Shown piece after piece: positions 16,351 through 25,748 of a DNA stretch of 64,000 nucleotides (position 1 is its first letter; each line of letters begins with the position of its first letter). The translations under genes were made by a program, and so were the position numbers. The DNA is taken from positions 1 to 64,000 of the forward strand of contig NZ_JANLGQ010000009.1 in assembly GCF_026157065.1 (NCBI RefSeq), read 5' to 3'. A model generated the notes under the pieces. That model saw nothing but the letters and a program-made list of their open reading frames with translations. It was not told the origin of the DNA and did not search any database. Origin of the DNA: Enterococcus sp. HY326 (GTDB lineage: Bacteria; Bacillota; Bacilli; Lactobacillales; Enterococcaceae).

Positions 16351-16630
16351 TGCAACTAGAAAAAAATTTCTTCTATTTTAAACCAATGTAGCAGAAGTCT
16401 AATTTACTTTTGAATCTTGATGGAAAATTTTGTAACTTTGTTTGACTAAAGCAGATTAAAATAACAAATTTTCTATTCTTCAAGAGCTCTCAATATCGGC
16501 AGGTACTTTTTTATTTTTCTCTGATATTTAAAAAAATTCAAACAAATCTACATGTCTGAGGTTACTTTTTGCTGTGACGTTTCTCTCAGCAATTTTTTTG
16601 TACTTTTAATCTGGATAAAGTTTGCCGAGC

Positions 16631-16647
16631 TTGAAGTTAAACTTCAA
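16631..16647. promoter_or_regulatory. Palindrome upstream of the response regulator gene
   Basis: TTGAAGTT, one base, AACTTCAA make a perfect palindrome about 115 bases before the regulator start. GTACTTTT recurs nearby at about 16503, 16600 and 16650. These could be binding sites for the LytTR regulator, but no clear sigma-70 promoter is visible. The rest of 16351-16761 holds no convincing gene. Confidence 0.35.
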
Positions 16648-16761
16648 AAGTACTTTTTTTACAAAAACGACACCAAAGCTATATAACATTGACTTCAAAA
16701 AAGCTTTTTTCTTGAAAAAAAGTTTGAATCCACTTAAATTGTTATCGATAGGGGTGACAGA

Positions 16762-17532
16762 ATGAAATATGAGGCTAACGTGTATATCATTGAGGATGAA
16801 CTGGCTCACAGAATGGCGATTTCCAAATGTTTGCTCGATTTTACCGAGAAAAGTGAATACATCAATCTGTGTATTGATGATACCCTCAACTACATCCAAC
16901 TTTATCGAGATGTTGCGAATTTTACCATTTGTGACAATGATGTCTTTCTTATTGATATTCATCTTAATACAGATTTCACTGGGATTCAGTTGGCCAAAAT
17001 ATTACGTGGGAGGAACTCAAATGCTTTTATAATATTTCTGACAAGCGATGATACTTTGAGTCAATTTTCGATAAATCAGCAAATTTATCCATCAGGTTAT
17101 CTTACAAAAAACATCTCTGAAAATATCATGACTAATGATGCACTATTCCCTATTTTAAATGAAATTCAAAATACCATCTTAAACAGACTTGAAAAAAATG
17201 TGGTAATTGAACTAAAGACTTCAGAAGGTATAACACTCGTTAACCCTTTTGATATCTCTTACATTACAACGGTCTCAGGCCTGCAGAAAAAGACTGTTGT
17301 GAAAACTAAGGATATTGAGTTTATCGCAAATGAAAGATTAGTTGATATCAGAAAAAAGCTCAATTCACCTGCATTTTTTAATTCTCTTAAATCATACATA
17401 ATAAATCTTTTAATGATTAGCTCCCTTAATCAAAGCCAAGGGATGATTTATTTTAAAGATAATCGGGAATTGTTTATCGGATCAAGACACGTCGCTAAAT
17501 TGAAAAAACGCTTTAAAAATCTGGAGGCATAG
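16762..17532 (+). CDS. LytTR-family response regulator (AgrA-like)
   Basis: The 256-residue protein has a receiver domain (about 5-130) with the acidic pair Glu11/Asp12 and phospho-acceptor Asp65 in VFLIDIHL. A LytTR DNA-binding domain follows (about 148-252, VVIELKTSEGITLVNPFDI and ending RHVAKLKKRF). The start ATG has AGGGGTGA ahead. It is followed 16 bases later by its sensor kinase. Such regulators usually answer secreted peptides. No target operon can be named. Confidence 0.88.
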   Translation: MKYEANVYIIEDELAHRMAISKCLLDFTEKSEYINLCIDDTLNYIQLYRDVANFTICDNDVFLIDIHLNTDFTGIQLAKILRGRNSNAFIIFLTSDDTLSQFSINQQIYPSGYLTKNISENIMTNDALFPILNEIQNTILNRLEKNVVIELKTSEGITLVNPFDISYITTVSGLQKKTVVKTKDIEFIANERLVDIRKKLNSPAFFNSLKSYIINLLMISSLNQSQGMIYFKDNRELFIGSRHVAKLKKRFKNLEA

Positions 17533-17548
17533 AGAGGCAGTTCACACA

Positions 17549-18823
17549 ATGGATTATCCAAATTTATTCAGATTAATGATTGTGAGCCACCTTTGGCTGC
17601 TCCTCCAGTGCGATCACGAGAGACTGCTACCTAAGAAAAAAACAGCAATCTTAGCGGTAATGCTCGCTGTTGTCTTTTTGACTTCATTTATATCCATTTT
17701 TCTCAGCTTACTAGTGTTATATTTATATTTTATTTTAAAATTTTATTTAATTCGGACTTCCTTTAATACTTGGCTCGTGTCCGCATATTCTTCCCTTAGA
17801 AGTGGCCTAATCTACTCTATCGTCTGGTTAGTCACCTACAGCATTTCAAGAATCTTCTTTGGTAGCAACATTCACGACGGGGATACCCACTGGCCTATAT
17901 TTATCCCCCTCCATCTAGTATTACTAGTTCTACTAACCCTGATTTCTAATAAGGTTCACAAAAAATATCAACTAACCCAACGATTTATTGCAATAAAAAA
18001 AAAGTATCTCCAATACTCGATTATTAGTAGTGTTGCTTATGTGACTCTTTTTGCGATTAACCAGTATTATATTTATCGAATGACGTTTTCTGCAATCGTC
18101 TTGAGTTTTGCATTGATGATTGTCACTGCTCTACTTTTGACAGCTTTTACAATAGTGTTTACAACTTTTTCTACCAACGACCCAAAGAGTGATTATCTCG
18201 ATAGCTCGATTGTCTCGATAAATAAAAGCTATAGCGAATTACAGAATTTTCGCCATGACTACAAAAATATCTTGATTAGCTTGTCTCAATATCTAGAAAA
18301 TGATGATTTGGAAAGTGCCAAAGATTATCTGGCTAAAATCGTTGTCTATTCCAATAAAATAATTGATTCTAAATATTACTCCGTTATGAATCTAAATAAT
18401 TATCCATTGCAAGCTTTAATTATTTCTTTTATCAATCGCTTAGAGTTGGTCAAAGAGGTATCAGAATTAAACTTGAAAATTGAAAAAATTAATCAAGAAT
18501 TTACTGTTGAAGTAATTGATCTTGTAAGATGCTTATCCATTCTTTTGGATAATGCCTACGAAGCTATCCAACCAAATGGGTATACAGCTATCTGGCTAAA
18601 AATTTTTCGTAGTAAAAATGTGATAGTTTTTGAGGTCAAAAATACAATTCACGAAAAAGTATCCCTTGAAAAAATTTTTAGGAAAAATTTTACGACGAAA
18701 ATCAATCACAGTGGTCGAGGGCTCTACTCCTTAAATCATATTATTGCAGACTACACTAATCTAGATTTTAAAATAGAAATCTCTGCTGATACTTTTTCTG
18801 CTAAAATTATTATGTCAGTTTAA
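17549..18823 (+). CDS. AgrC/ComD-like sensor histidine kinase
   Basis: The 424-residue protein has about six N-terminal membrane segments (residues 1-205), the hallmark of peptide-sensing HPK10 kinases. The histidine motif is QNFRHDYKN (His236), then an N box (LSILLDNAYEAI) and a G box (GRGLYSLNHII). It forms an operon with the LytTR regulator. There is no adjacent peptide precursor, peptidase/exporter or immunity gene, so the signal is unknown. It could be an orphan system sensing a peptide encoded elsewhere. Confidence 0.88.
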   Translation: MDYPNLFRLMIVSHLWLLLQCDHERLLPKKKTAILAVMLAVVFLTSFISIFLSLLVLYLYFILKFYLIRTSFNTWLVSAYSSLRSGLIYSIVWLVTYSISRIFFGSNIHDGDTHWPIFIPLHLVLLVLLTLISNKVHKKYQLTQRFIAIKKKYLQYSIISSVAYVTLFAINQYYIYRMTFSAIVLSFALMIVTALLLTAFTIVFTTFSTNDPKSDYLDSSIVSINKSYSELQNFRHDYKNILISLSQYLENDDLESAKDYLAKIVVYSNKIIDSKYYSVMNLNNYPLQALIISFINRLELVKEVSELNLKIEKINQEFTVEVIDLVRCLSILLDNAYEAIQPNGYTAIWLKIFRSKNVIVFEVKNTIHEKVSLEKIFRKNFTTKINHSGRGLYSLNHIIADYTNLDFKIEISADTFSAKIIMSV

Positions 18824-19418
18824 CTCAGCTAGCTTTTAGTTACCATTTATATTGAAAAGCCGGCTTACATAAAATTGTATCGGATGAACGGAACAAGCCT
18901 ATTAAAATGTATACAATACCTGTGTTGATAGAATTTTCTTGATTTTTGATTTTGCTGGCGGACCGAAGCGGCAAACTGGGGGTTTTAGGTATCTTGGTTA
19001 CCCTTTTAATTAACCCAAATAATTATGAATTACGCTATGGCAAGAAAATCAAAAGAGCTTTAAAATTATTTACCTGCAAGACGTGCTACTGAACTTTTTT
19101 TGTAGCTGTTATATCACCTAGATTATCACCCATAATCTCAGCAATCAGCTGTTGAGAATAATTTTGGAATTAAGTCTGCCCAGCTACTTTTTTATTATCA
19201 TCTGGCTCTATGTCAGAGTTTTGGTTCCCAAAGTCATTCATCCTTATAATAAATCTGAGAGAGTAAAAATGCTTCTCCCGAAAAATTAAGGTGCAAACGC
19301 CGAGCTGCTTTTAAAAAAAGTGAAACTTTGTCAGACTAAAAAATCTCCTTTAATTTTTATCTAGACTTCTTTAATTATCTAGCTTTAAAAATTTTTCGCT
19401 ACTGATTAACCAGAAACT
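18824..19418. other. Gene-free stretch, possibly decayed coding sequence
   Basis: No intact gene is seen. Two short stop-bounded plus-strand stretches look protein-like: about 18943-19092 (containing GVLGILVTLLINPNNYELR) and about 19127-19288 (containing SYFFIIIWLYVRVLVPKV). Hydrophobic runs next to basic residues suggest a decayed membrane protein gene, perhaps once part of the peptide-signalling unit upstream. Neither piece has a ribosome binding site. Confidence 0.3.
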
Positions 19419-19447
19419 TTGCTTCTTTCAATTTTTCCTAGTACAAT
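19419..19447 (+). promoter_or_regulatory. Promoter of dus
   Basis: TTGCTT and TACAAT are separated by exactly 17 bp, about 44 bases before the dus start codon. Confidence 0.6.
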
Positions 19448-19490
19448 AGCTATGTTTTGAAGGAATCCGTGTACTGAAAGGAAGTCAATC

Positions 19491-20471
19491 ATGTTAAAAA
19501 ATTTCTGGGCTGATTTGCCGAAGCCCTTTTTCATCTTAGCTCCAATGGAAGATGTCACAGATGTTGTCTTTCGCCATGTTGTCAAAACGGCGGGGGCACC
19601 GGATGTTTTCTTTACGGAGTTTACTAATTCTGATAGCTTTTGCCACCCTGAAGGCATCGACAGCGTGCGGGGCCGTTTAGTTTTTACTGAGGATGAACAG
19701 CCGATAGTAGCTCATATATGGGGAGACAAACCAGAGTTTTTCAAAGAAATGAGTATCAGTTTAGCCGAGATGGGGTTTCAGGGAATTGATTTAAATATGG
19801 GTTGTCCGGTTCCTAACGTTGCCGAACGGGGCAAAGGCAGCGGTTTGATTTTGCGGCCTGAGGTGGCGGCTGAATTAATTCAAGCTGCAAAAGCTGGTGG
19901 GCTGCCAGTCAGCGTTAAAACCCGCATTGGCTTTGAACAAACTGCTGAACTGGAGCCTTGGATTACCCATCTGCTGCAACAAGATATTGCGAATCTTTCC
20001 GTTCATTTAAGAACGAGAAAAGAAATGAGTAAAGCAGCCGCCCATTTTGAATTTATTCCCAAAATTCTCGAGCTTAGAGATAAAATCGCTCCGCAAACGT
20101 TGATTACAATTAACGGCGATATTTTAGATCGGCAAATGGGCCTAGCCTTCGCTGCAGAATATGGTGTTGATGGTATAATGATTGGCCGGGGAATTTTTAA
20201 AAATCCCTACGCTTTTGAAAAAGAACCACAAGAGCACACTCCTGCTGAATTAATTGGGCTGTTAGAGCTACAGCTGGATTTACAAGATCACTATGCACAA
20301 CTAGTTCCCCGTTCAATTGTGGGCCTGCATCGCTTTTTCAAAATCTATGTCAAAGGCTTTGCCGGCGCCAACGATTTACGGGTTCAATTAATGAATACTA
20401 AATCAACTGATCAGGTTCGTGAGATTTTAGCCGCTTTCCGTCATAGCAATCCAGAAATCTTCGTTCAATAA
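19491..20471 (+). CDS. dus: tRNA-dihydrouridine synthase
   Basis: The 326-residue flavoenzyme has the Dus start [15 protein letters not shown], the active-site cysteine Cys105 in [17 protein letters not shown], the FMN-binding VHLRTR region and [14 protein letters not shown]. It reduces uridines in the tRNA D-loop. ATG 19491 follows GAAAGGAAG. Alone between a promoter and a strong terminator, it is a single-gene unit. The exact target uridine cannot be told from sequence. Confidence 0.92.
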   Translation: MLKNFWADLPKPFFILAPMEDVTDVVFRHVVKTAGAPDVFFTEFTNSDSFCHPEGIDSVRGRLVFTEDEQPIVAHIWGDKPEFFKEMSISLAEMGFQGIDLNMGCPVPNVAERGKGSGLILRPEVAAELIQAAKAGGLPVSVKTRIGFEQTAELEPWITHLLQQDIANLSVHLRTRKEMSKAAAHFEFIPKILELRDKIAPQTLITINGDILDRQMGLAFAAEYGVDGIMIGRGIFKNPYAFEKEPQEHTPAELIGLLELQLDLQDHYAQLVPRSIVGLHRFFKIYVKGFAGANDLRVQLMNTKSTDQVREILAAFRHSNPEIFVQ

Positions 20472-20474
20472 ACT

Positions 20475-20548
20475 AAGGTTGTTCTGAGTTTCCTCCACCA
20501 CTAAAGAATTTGCTTCTTTAGATTAGTAGGAAAACTCAGAACAACCTT
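20475..20548. terminator. Bidirectional terminator between dus and the merR-type gene
   Basis: A long stem (AAGGTTGTTCTGAGTTT with its inverse) holds a second hairpin CTAAAGAA/TTCTTTAG at its tip. T or A runs on both sides serve the convergent genes. Confidence 0.9.
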
Positions 20549-21321
20549 TATTTTTCCTCTTTTACCTCAACCCATAATTTATAAAATTCTTGCTTACCGA
20601 GTTTTGCATCCTCTACCGCCGCAAATAAATACCGCCCAAAAATTGTTGTCCCAATCTGATAGCCCATTTTTTTAATAGCCATTAGCTGGCTGTCTAAATC
20701 CGTTTGCGCTACCTGCATATCTGTCATCGTCAATAAACAAGTGACAAATGTTTTAGCGGCTGCTTCCTGACTAGTTAAAATCACCCGTTGCGCCTCATCA
20801 TTTTTTAGACTGTGAACGACACTACCGGAAAAAAAGGCTTGTTTGTCTGACTTAAAATAGATTGCCGAATTATAAGAATCCTCAATAAAGAGCTGGGTAC
20901 CTTCAATTTCACTGACAGCAGAATCAATCAGATACTGAATATCTGATTTCTCCAATTGGTATTGATGGTCTCTTAGGTAATTGTATTTTTCAATGTGTTG
21001 CATATTCGTATCAATTTTCATAACAGTTTTTTCAAGATTTTGAATTTCTGTCAGCAGGTCCTCACGTTTTTTTTGCAGAACTTCCTTCATATTTGCTGAG
21101 CTCATCTGGTCGATTTTCCTTAACTGTTCAATTGCAATCCCTAACTTGCGATAAAAAACAATGTCACCAATCTCCAATAAATCTTTAATTGTGTATTGCC
21201 GATAGCGACTGGAGGCATCTCGAGTGGAGCTTATCAAGCCCTCCGATTCCCAATATCTTAAAGAAGATTTTGCGACATTAAAAATTTTTGCAACATCATC
21301 AATCGAAAAAATTTCCTGCAT
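20548..21321 (-). CDS. MerR-family regulator of the adjacent ABC exporter (ChlR-like)
   Basis: The 257-residue protein has the MerR winged helix (2-70: FSIDDVAKIFNVAKSSLRYWESEGLI, SSRYRQYTIKDL), a dimerising helix (about 75-120) and a C-terminal ligand domain of about 130 residues. It is divergent from the exporter genes and its operator sits in their promoter. In Enterococcus faecalis a MerR protein called ChlR activates the heterodimeric exporter EfrEF after chlorhexidine; the layout here matches that, but orthology is not proven. Confidence 0.85.
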   Translation of the reverse strand: MQEIFSIDDVAKIFNVAKSSLRYWESEGLISSTRDASSRYRQYTIKDLLEIGDIVFYRKLGIAIEQLRKIDQMSSANMKEVLQKKREDLLTEIQNLEKTVMKIDTNMQHIEKYNYLRDHQYQLEKSDIQYLIDSAVSEIEGTQLFIEDSYNSAIYFKSDKQAFFSGSVVHSLKNDEAQRVILTSQEAAAKTFVTCLLTMTDMQVAQTDLDSQLMAIKKMGYQIGTTIFGRYLFAAVEDAKLGKQEFYKLWVEVKEEK

Positions 21322-21352
21322 CTCAGTCCTCCTAAATTTTTTAAAAAAAGCC

Positions 21353-21383
21353 TTGACATTAAAGCTACTTTAAAGTTTAGACT
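21353..21383 (+). promoter_or_regulatory. MerR-type promoter with 19-bp spacer and operator
   Basis: TTGACA (21353-21358) and TAGACT (21378-21383) are 19 bp apart, two bases more than the optimum. The perfect dyad TTAAAG, CTA, CTTTAA (21359-21373) fills the spacer. This is the standard design of MerR-activated promoters, where the bound regulator twists the DNA to align the hexamers. Confidence 0.9.
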
Positions 21384-21546
21384 AGAGCTACTGGAAAGTA
21401 AAGACCTTCCAGAAAAATTTCATTTTTTGATTTTCAAACCTGTTGCTGGCTGCTAGTTCTAAAAGTGGTTCGCTAGTATTTTACTCGAATGAAGATCAAG
21501 CTATTTTTTTGCAGTGACTTTACTGCAAATCAATCAGGAGGATATC

Positions 21547-23313
21547 ATGTATTTATTAAAAGAGTTTTCTAAAAAGAATAAGGGCTTATTGGCAATCAGT
21601 ATTTTCTTTATCACCATCACCACCTTTGCGACACTCATTATTCCCTTTTTAGTCGCCCATATGATTAACGAAGGAATTTTGTTAAAAGATGCTGGAATGG
21701 TTACAAAAGTCAGTATTCAGATGGTCTTTATCTTGATTTTGGGAACTTTAGCGGGTATTTTAGGCAGCTATTTTTCAGCAGACTTTTCGGCAAAATTTGC
21801 CAAAGAAAATCGCCAACAGCTGAGCCGCAGCATCCAAAAATTATCGATTAAACAAGTCGATGATGTGGGCGTCGCCTCATTGGTCACTAGAATGACCAAT
21901 GACAATGTCAATGCTCAGCAAATTATTTTGACCTTTTTGCAGCTGATTTTACCGAGCCCGATTATGTCGATTTTTTCTTTGATTTTAACGATTCAAATCA
22001 ATCCGTTGCTTGCGCTGATTCCGCTTTTTTCAATTGTAATTTTTGGAGCGGCGATTTATGTCACTATGAGCCGTTCGGTAGAAAATATCATCCAGATTCA
22101 AATTAAAATTGACCGAATGACGTTAGTTCTAAGGGAATTTTTCACCGGTGTTCGAATTATTCGGGCCTTTGACAATTCCCATAAAGAGCAAGAACGTTCA
22201 AATAAAACCTTTGAAAGTTATACCGATAATAATATTGCGATAAACAAGCACTTCGCTATATTAACACCTTTAGCTTTTTCTTTGATGGTAATTGTCATGG
22301 CTTTAATTATTTGGTTTGGCTCACAGCTAGTCTCACAAAACGCTTTAGCAGTCGGCAGTATCACAGCACTAGTCGAATATACCGTCACGACAATTTCGAC
22401 CTTGATTACTTCGGCTTTAGTATTGTTCCAGTTTCCAAAAGGGATTGCTTCAATTAAACGTATCAGTGAAATAATCACTATGGAAAGCAGCATTTCAGAT
22501 CAAAAAGATCAAGCAGATGGCGTCAAAAAATTAGCCAAAACAGCAGGCGTTTCAATTCAACAATTAGAGTTTAAGCAGGTTGATTTTCGTTATACCGGCG
22601 CTGAAGAGAGCGTCTTGACGGATATTAATTTTTCGATTCGCGCTGGCGAAACGCTAGCGATTGTCGGCGGCACGGGTTCCGGCAAAAGCTCTCTTTTAAA
22701 AGTTTTGTTACGTTTAGAGGACACTACCGGCGGTGAAATTTTAGTCAATAATATCAACACCCGCAAACTGCCTTTAAAGGAACTACGAAAAAAAATTGCC
22801 TATATTCCGCAAAAGGCTTTCTTATTTAGCGGCACCATCAAGGACAGTTTACAGTTTTCGAATCAAGACTTAGCGATGGATAAAATTATTGAGGTAGCTA
22901 AAGTGGCGCAAGCCCATGATTTTATCACTTCGCCGGCTGAACAATTCAATGCTCCGGTAGCCCAAGGCGGCACCAATTTTTCTGGCGGTCAAAAACAACG
23001 GCTAGCAATTGCCCGGGGTTTAGCAAAAGAAGCGGATATTTATATTTTTGATGATAGCTTTTCAGCCTTGGATTATGAAACAGATGCCAAACTGCGTCAT
23101 CAACTGAAATCCTATTTAAAAAATAAGATAGCGATTATCGTGGCTCAACGCTTAAGCACAATTGCCGCTGCCGATAAAATTGTCGTCTTAAATGAAGGTC
23201 AGATTGTCGGAGTTGGCCAGCACAAACAATTGCTTCACGAAAATAAATACTATCGTGAACTCGCCTTAACCCAAGGCTTGATTACTGATGGAGGAAAGAA
23301 AAATGTTGTTTAA
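21547..23313 (+). CDS. efrE: Heterodimeric ABC exporter subunit, EfrE-like (degenerate ATP site)
   Basis: The 588-residue half-transporter has six membrane helices (about 1-305) and an ATPase domain (about 325-575). Walker A is GGTGSGKSS, the signature NFSGGQKQR. The Walker B end reads IFDDSFSALD, so the catalytic Glu is Asp, and the H-loop reads VAQRLST with Gln for His. These changes mark the degenerate site half of asymmetric exporters. The start is ATG 21547 with AGGAGG six bases ahead. It probably exports drugs or cationic biocides with the next protein. Confidence 0.85.
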   Translation: MYLLKEFSKKNKGLLAISIFFITITTFATLIIPFLVAHMINEGILLKDAGMVTKVSIQMVFILILGTLAGILGSYFSADFSAKFAKENRQQLSRSIQKLSIKQVDDVGVASLVTRMTNDNVNAQQIILTFLQLILPSPIMSIFSLILTIQINPLLALIPLFSIVIFGAAIYVTMSRSVENIIQIQIKIDRMTLVLREFFTGVRIIRAFDNSHKEQERSNKTFESYTDNNIAINKHFAILTPLAFSLMVIVMALIIWFGSQLVSQNALAVGSITALVEYTVTTISTLITSALVLFQFPKGIASIKRISEIITMESSISDQKDQADGVKKLAKTAGVSIQQLEFKQVDFRYTGAEESVLTDINFSIRAGETLAIVGGTGSGKSSLLKVLLRLEDTTGGEILVNNINTRKLPLKELRKKIAYIPQKAFLFSGTIKDSLQFSNQDLAMDKIIEVAKVAQAHDFITSPAEQFNAPVAQGGTNFSGGQKQRLAIARGLAKEADIYIFDDSFSALDYETDAKLRHQLKSYLKNKIAIIVAQRLSTIAAADKIVVLNEGQIVGVGQHKQLLHENKYYRELALTQGLITDGGKKNVV

Positions 23314-25123
23314 TAAACGAAAAAAAATTCCCAAAACTGCCTTAGCGGATACCCCTAAAGATACGAAGCGGGCCGTGTTGTTGTTCTGGAAACTTTTAAT
23401 GGAAGAAAAAGTTAAGGTTGTAACGGTCTTTTTCTCAAATGTCATTTCCACGATTCTCTATATGCTAGTGCCATGGATTGCGGCGATTTTAATTGATAAA
23501 GTGATTGCCGTGATAAGTGACGGCAGCATTTCAAATAAGTGGGCCGCCATTCAAATGGAGATTATCAGTGGCATTATCGCTTTGGCAGTCATTGGTCTTT
23601 TAGTTTTTATCATGAACTATTTCCAAGAATACGTGATTGCCAGCGTCTCAGAGAATCTCAGCCTCTCGTTACGGAAAAAGCTGACGGAAAAAATGACGAA
23701 GCTACCGATGAATTTTTATGATACAACCCAGGTCGGTGAGCTTTTAAGTAAAGCCACCACGGATATTGATAAAATTTCTGATATGATTGTCACTGGCTTT
23801 AATCAGATGGTCTATTCAGTCGTCTGTATTCTCCTAGGAATTGGAATTCTCTTTACAATTCGGGTGGATATGACCTTTGTGATTTTAGCCGTTTTAATTT
23901 TAGGCGGCGTGGGTACGGCGATTATTTCAAAAATTAATAATGAGCTTTTTGAAAAGCATATGGCTACTCTGAGCGCATTAAGCTCTACCACAGAAGAAAC
24001 ACTGGCAGGAAATCTGGTGGTCAAGGTCTACGGTCAAGAGGAACGTTTTATCCAAACGATTGACCAAGACATTGAAGCCCAGTATCAAGCCAACAAATTT
24101 TCTCAGTTTGTTGTTTACTCGATTTATCCAGCTATCCGTTTTATCAATCAAATCGCCTTTATTCTGGCGGCCTTAATCGGTGCTAATTTAGCCATTCAAG
24201 GAATTTTGACGGTGGGCTTGGTGCAGGCTTTCCTGCAATATGTCACTCAAATTTCCGAACCGATTACAAACTCTTCTTATATGATCAATTCATTTCAAGG
24301 AGCGCTAGTCGCAACCGAAAGAATTTATCAAATCTTGGATTTACCAGAGGAAGTGCAAGTTAGCGATGACGAATTAATCACCTTAGATCAACCAAAGGGC
24401 GCCATTCAATTCGACCATGTTTCCTTTAGTTATACAAAGGAAAAACCTTTAATGAAAGATGTCAATGTAGCCATTAAAGAAAAACAAATGGTGGCAATTG
24501 TCGGTCCTACCGGTGCCGGCAAGACGACACTTGTTAATTTGCTAATGCGTTTTTATGATGTCAATGCCGGACAGATTACCTTTGATGGCCAGCCGATTAC
24601 CAAGCTCTCCCGAAAAGCGTTACGCCGCAATTTCGGCATGGTGCTACAGGACACTTGGCTCTTTCATGGCACAGTTGCCGAAAATATTGCTTACGGCAAT
24701 CCCAAGGCAACACAAAATGAAATCGAAGCTGCTGCAAAATTGGCCCGCTGTCATTCCGTTATCAAAAAGTTACCAGAAGGCTATCAAACAATCATTTCAA
24801 GTGAAGGTAGCACCTTATCACAAGGTGAGCAGCAATTAATTACCATTGCTCGGGCCATTTTAACTGATCCCCGCGTAATGATTTTAGATGAGGCCACCTC
24901 AAGTATTGATACGAAGACTGAAAAAGATATTCAAACGGCGATGAATCAAGTGATGCAGGGCCGGACGAGCTTCGTGATTGCCCATCGCTTGTCGACGATT
25001 AAAAATGCTGATTTGATTCTCGTGATGGATAAAGGCAACATCATCGAACACGGAACCCACAGCCAATTGCTCGGTCAGCCTTCTCTGTACGCCCGTCTTT
25101 ATAATAGCCAGTTCCAAGCCTAA
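23303..25123 (+). CDS. efrF: Heterodimeric ABC exporter subunit, EfrF-like (catalytic half)
   Basis: The 606-residue half-transporter has six membrane helices (about 30-325) and an ATPase domain (about 360-600). It has Walker A GPTGAGKTT, signature TLSQGEQQ, intact Walker B and Glu (MILDEATSSID) and the H-loop His (IAHRLST). Its start overlaps the efrE stop by 11 bases, with GGAGG in the overlap. Together the pair forms a multidrug-type exporter. EfrAB-type or BmrCD-type are alternative names; the MerR neighbour favours EfrEF. Confidence 0.85.
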   Translation: MLFNKRKKIPKTALADTPKDTKRAVLLFWKLLMEEKVKVVTVFFSNVISTILYMLVPWIAAILIDKVIAVISDGSISNKWAAIQMEIISGIIALAVIGLLVFIMNYFQEYVIASVSENLSLSLRKKLTEKMTKLPMNFYDTTQVGELLSKATTDIDKISDMIVTGFNQMVYSVVCILLGIGILFTIRVDMTFVILAVLILGGVGTAIISKINNELFEKHMATLSALSSTTEETLAGNLVVKVYGQEERFIQTIDQDIEAQYQANKFSQFVVYSIYPAIRFINQIAFILAALIGANLAIQGILTVGLVQAFLQYVTQISEPITNSSYMINSFQGALVATERIYQILDLPEEVQVSDDELITLDQPKGAIQFDHVSFSYTKEKPLMKDVNVAIKEKQMVAIVGPTGAGKTTLVNLLMRFYDVNAGQITFDGQPITKLSRKALRRNFGMVLQDTWLFHGTVAENIAYGNPKATQNEIEAAAKLARCHSVIKKLPEGYQTIISSEGSTLSQGEQQLITIARAILTDPRVMILDEATSSIDTKTEKDIQTAMNQVMQGRTSFVIAHRLSTIKNADLILVMDKGNIIEHGTHSQLLGQPSLYARLYNSQFQA

Positions 25124-25137
25124 TTAAATTACAAAAA

Positions 25138-25184
25138 AATAGCCGCTGATTTTCAGAACAATTCTAAAAAATCAGCGGCTATTA
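25138..25184 (+). terminator. Terminator of the exporter operon
   Basis: AATAGCCGCTGATTTT and its exact inverse form a 16-bp stem just after the efrF-like stop codon. Confidence 0.85.
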
Positions 25185-25324
25185 CTGGTAAACATAGGGA
25201 TTCGATTGAGAACGGAAATTGATTTCTCGAAAAAAATGCAGTTGCAAAAAAATTTCTATACAAAATACACTTGCAGCTTAACTTTTTTCATTATATTCTT
25301 GAAGAAAAGCTAAGGAGTATTGAG

Positions 25325-25708
25325 ATGGAGACACAGCTGATTACAAAAAGAATTGAACATTTTAAAGACTATGGCAATTCTCTAAAAGGAGCTAAGGTTT
25401 ATTTCCGTGAGGACTGGGGTACGATTTATTTTGATTTATTAGGTAAGCAGTTTGGCATGATGAGCCCAGAAGCTAGTGCTGAGAGCTTGATTACCTTAAA
25501 AAATCTTCCTGAAAAAAATGAAGAGCTGCGGGAAATATATCCAGACATCATCATCCCAGGATATTATGCTAATAAAAAACATTGGAACTCGATTCGCTTA
25601 GCGGCTCCTGAAATTTCTGATGAGATGATTGAAACGATGATTAAAACCTCTTATGATTTGGTCTTCGCTAAACTAACGAAGGCTCAGAAGACAGAATTAG
25701 CTAGTTAA
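25325..25708 (+). CDS. MmcQ/YjbR-family protein
   Basis: The 127-residue protein shows the family pattern: KVYFREDWGTIYFDLLGKQFGMM, then KHWNSIRLAAPEISDEMIETMIKTSYDLV near the C-terminus. The family has a CyaY-like fold and is often described as possibly DNA-binding; its role is not established. The start is ATG 25325 with AAGGAG seven bases ahead rather than the earlier codon at 25271. It is monocistronic. Confidence 0.75.
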   Translation: METQLITKRIEHFKDYGNSLKGAKVYFREDWGTIYFDLLGKQFGMMSPEASAESLITLKNLPEKNEELREIYPDIIIPGYYANKKHWNSIRLAAPEISDEMIETMIKTSYDLVFAKLTKAQKTELAS

Positions 25709-25714
25709 TATCCG

Positions 25715-25747
25715 TGCCGGCATTTTAAAAAAATGCCGGTATTTTTT
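25715..25747. terminator. Terminator between convergent genes
   Basis: GCCGGCATTTT pairs with AAAATGCCGGT; T6 follows on the plus strand. It ends the MmcQ-like gene and perhaps the amidase gene. Confidence 0.85.
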
Positions 25748-25748
25748 A

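Noticed and set aside
16552-16686. 44-codon plus-strand frame as a pheromone precursor for the AgrC-like kinase
   Set aside because: No ribosome site, and its cysteines lie near the N-terminus, unlike AgrD-type precursors.
16606-16962. 118-codon minus-strand frame opposite the response regulator
   Set aside because: It runs antisense to a clear gene and its N-terminal part mirrors the receiver coding sequence.
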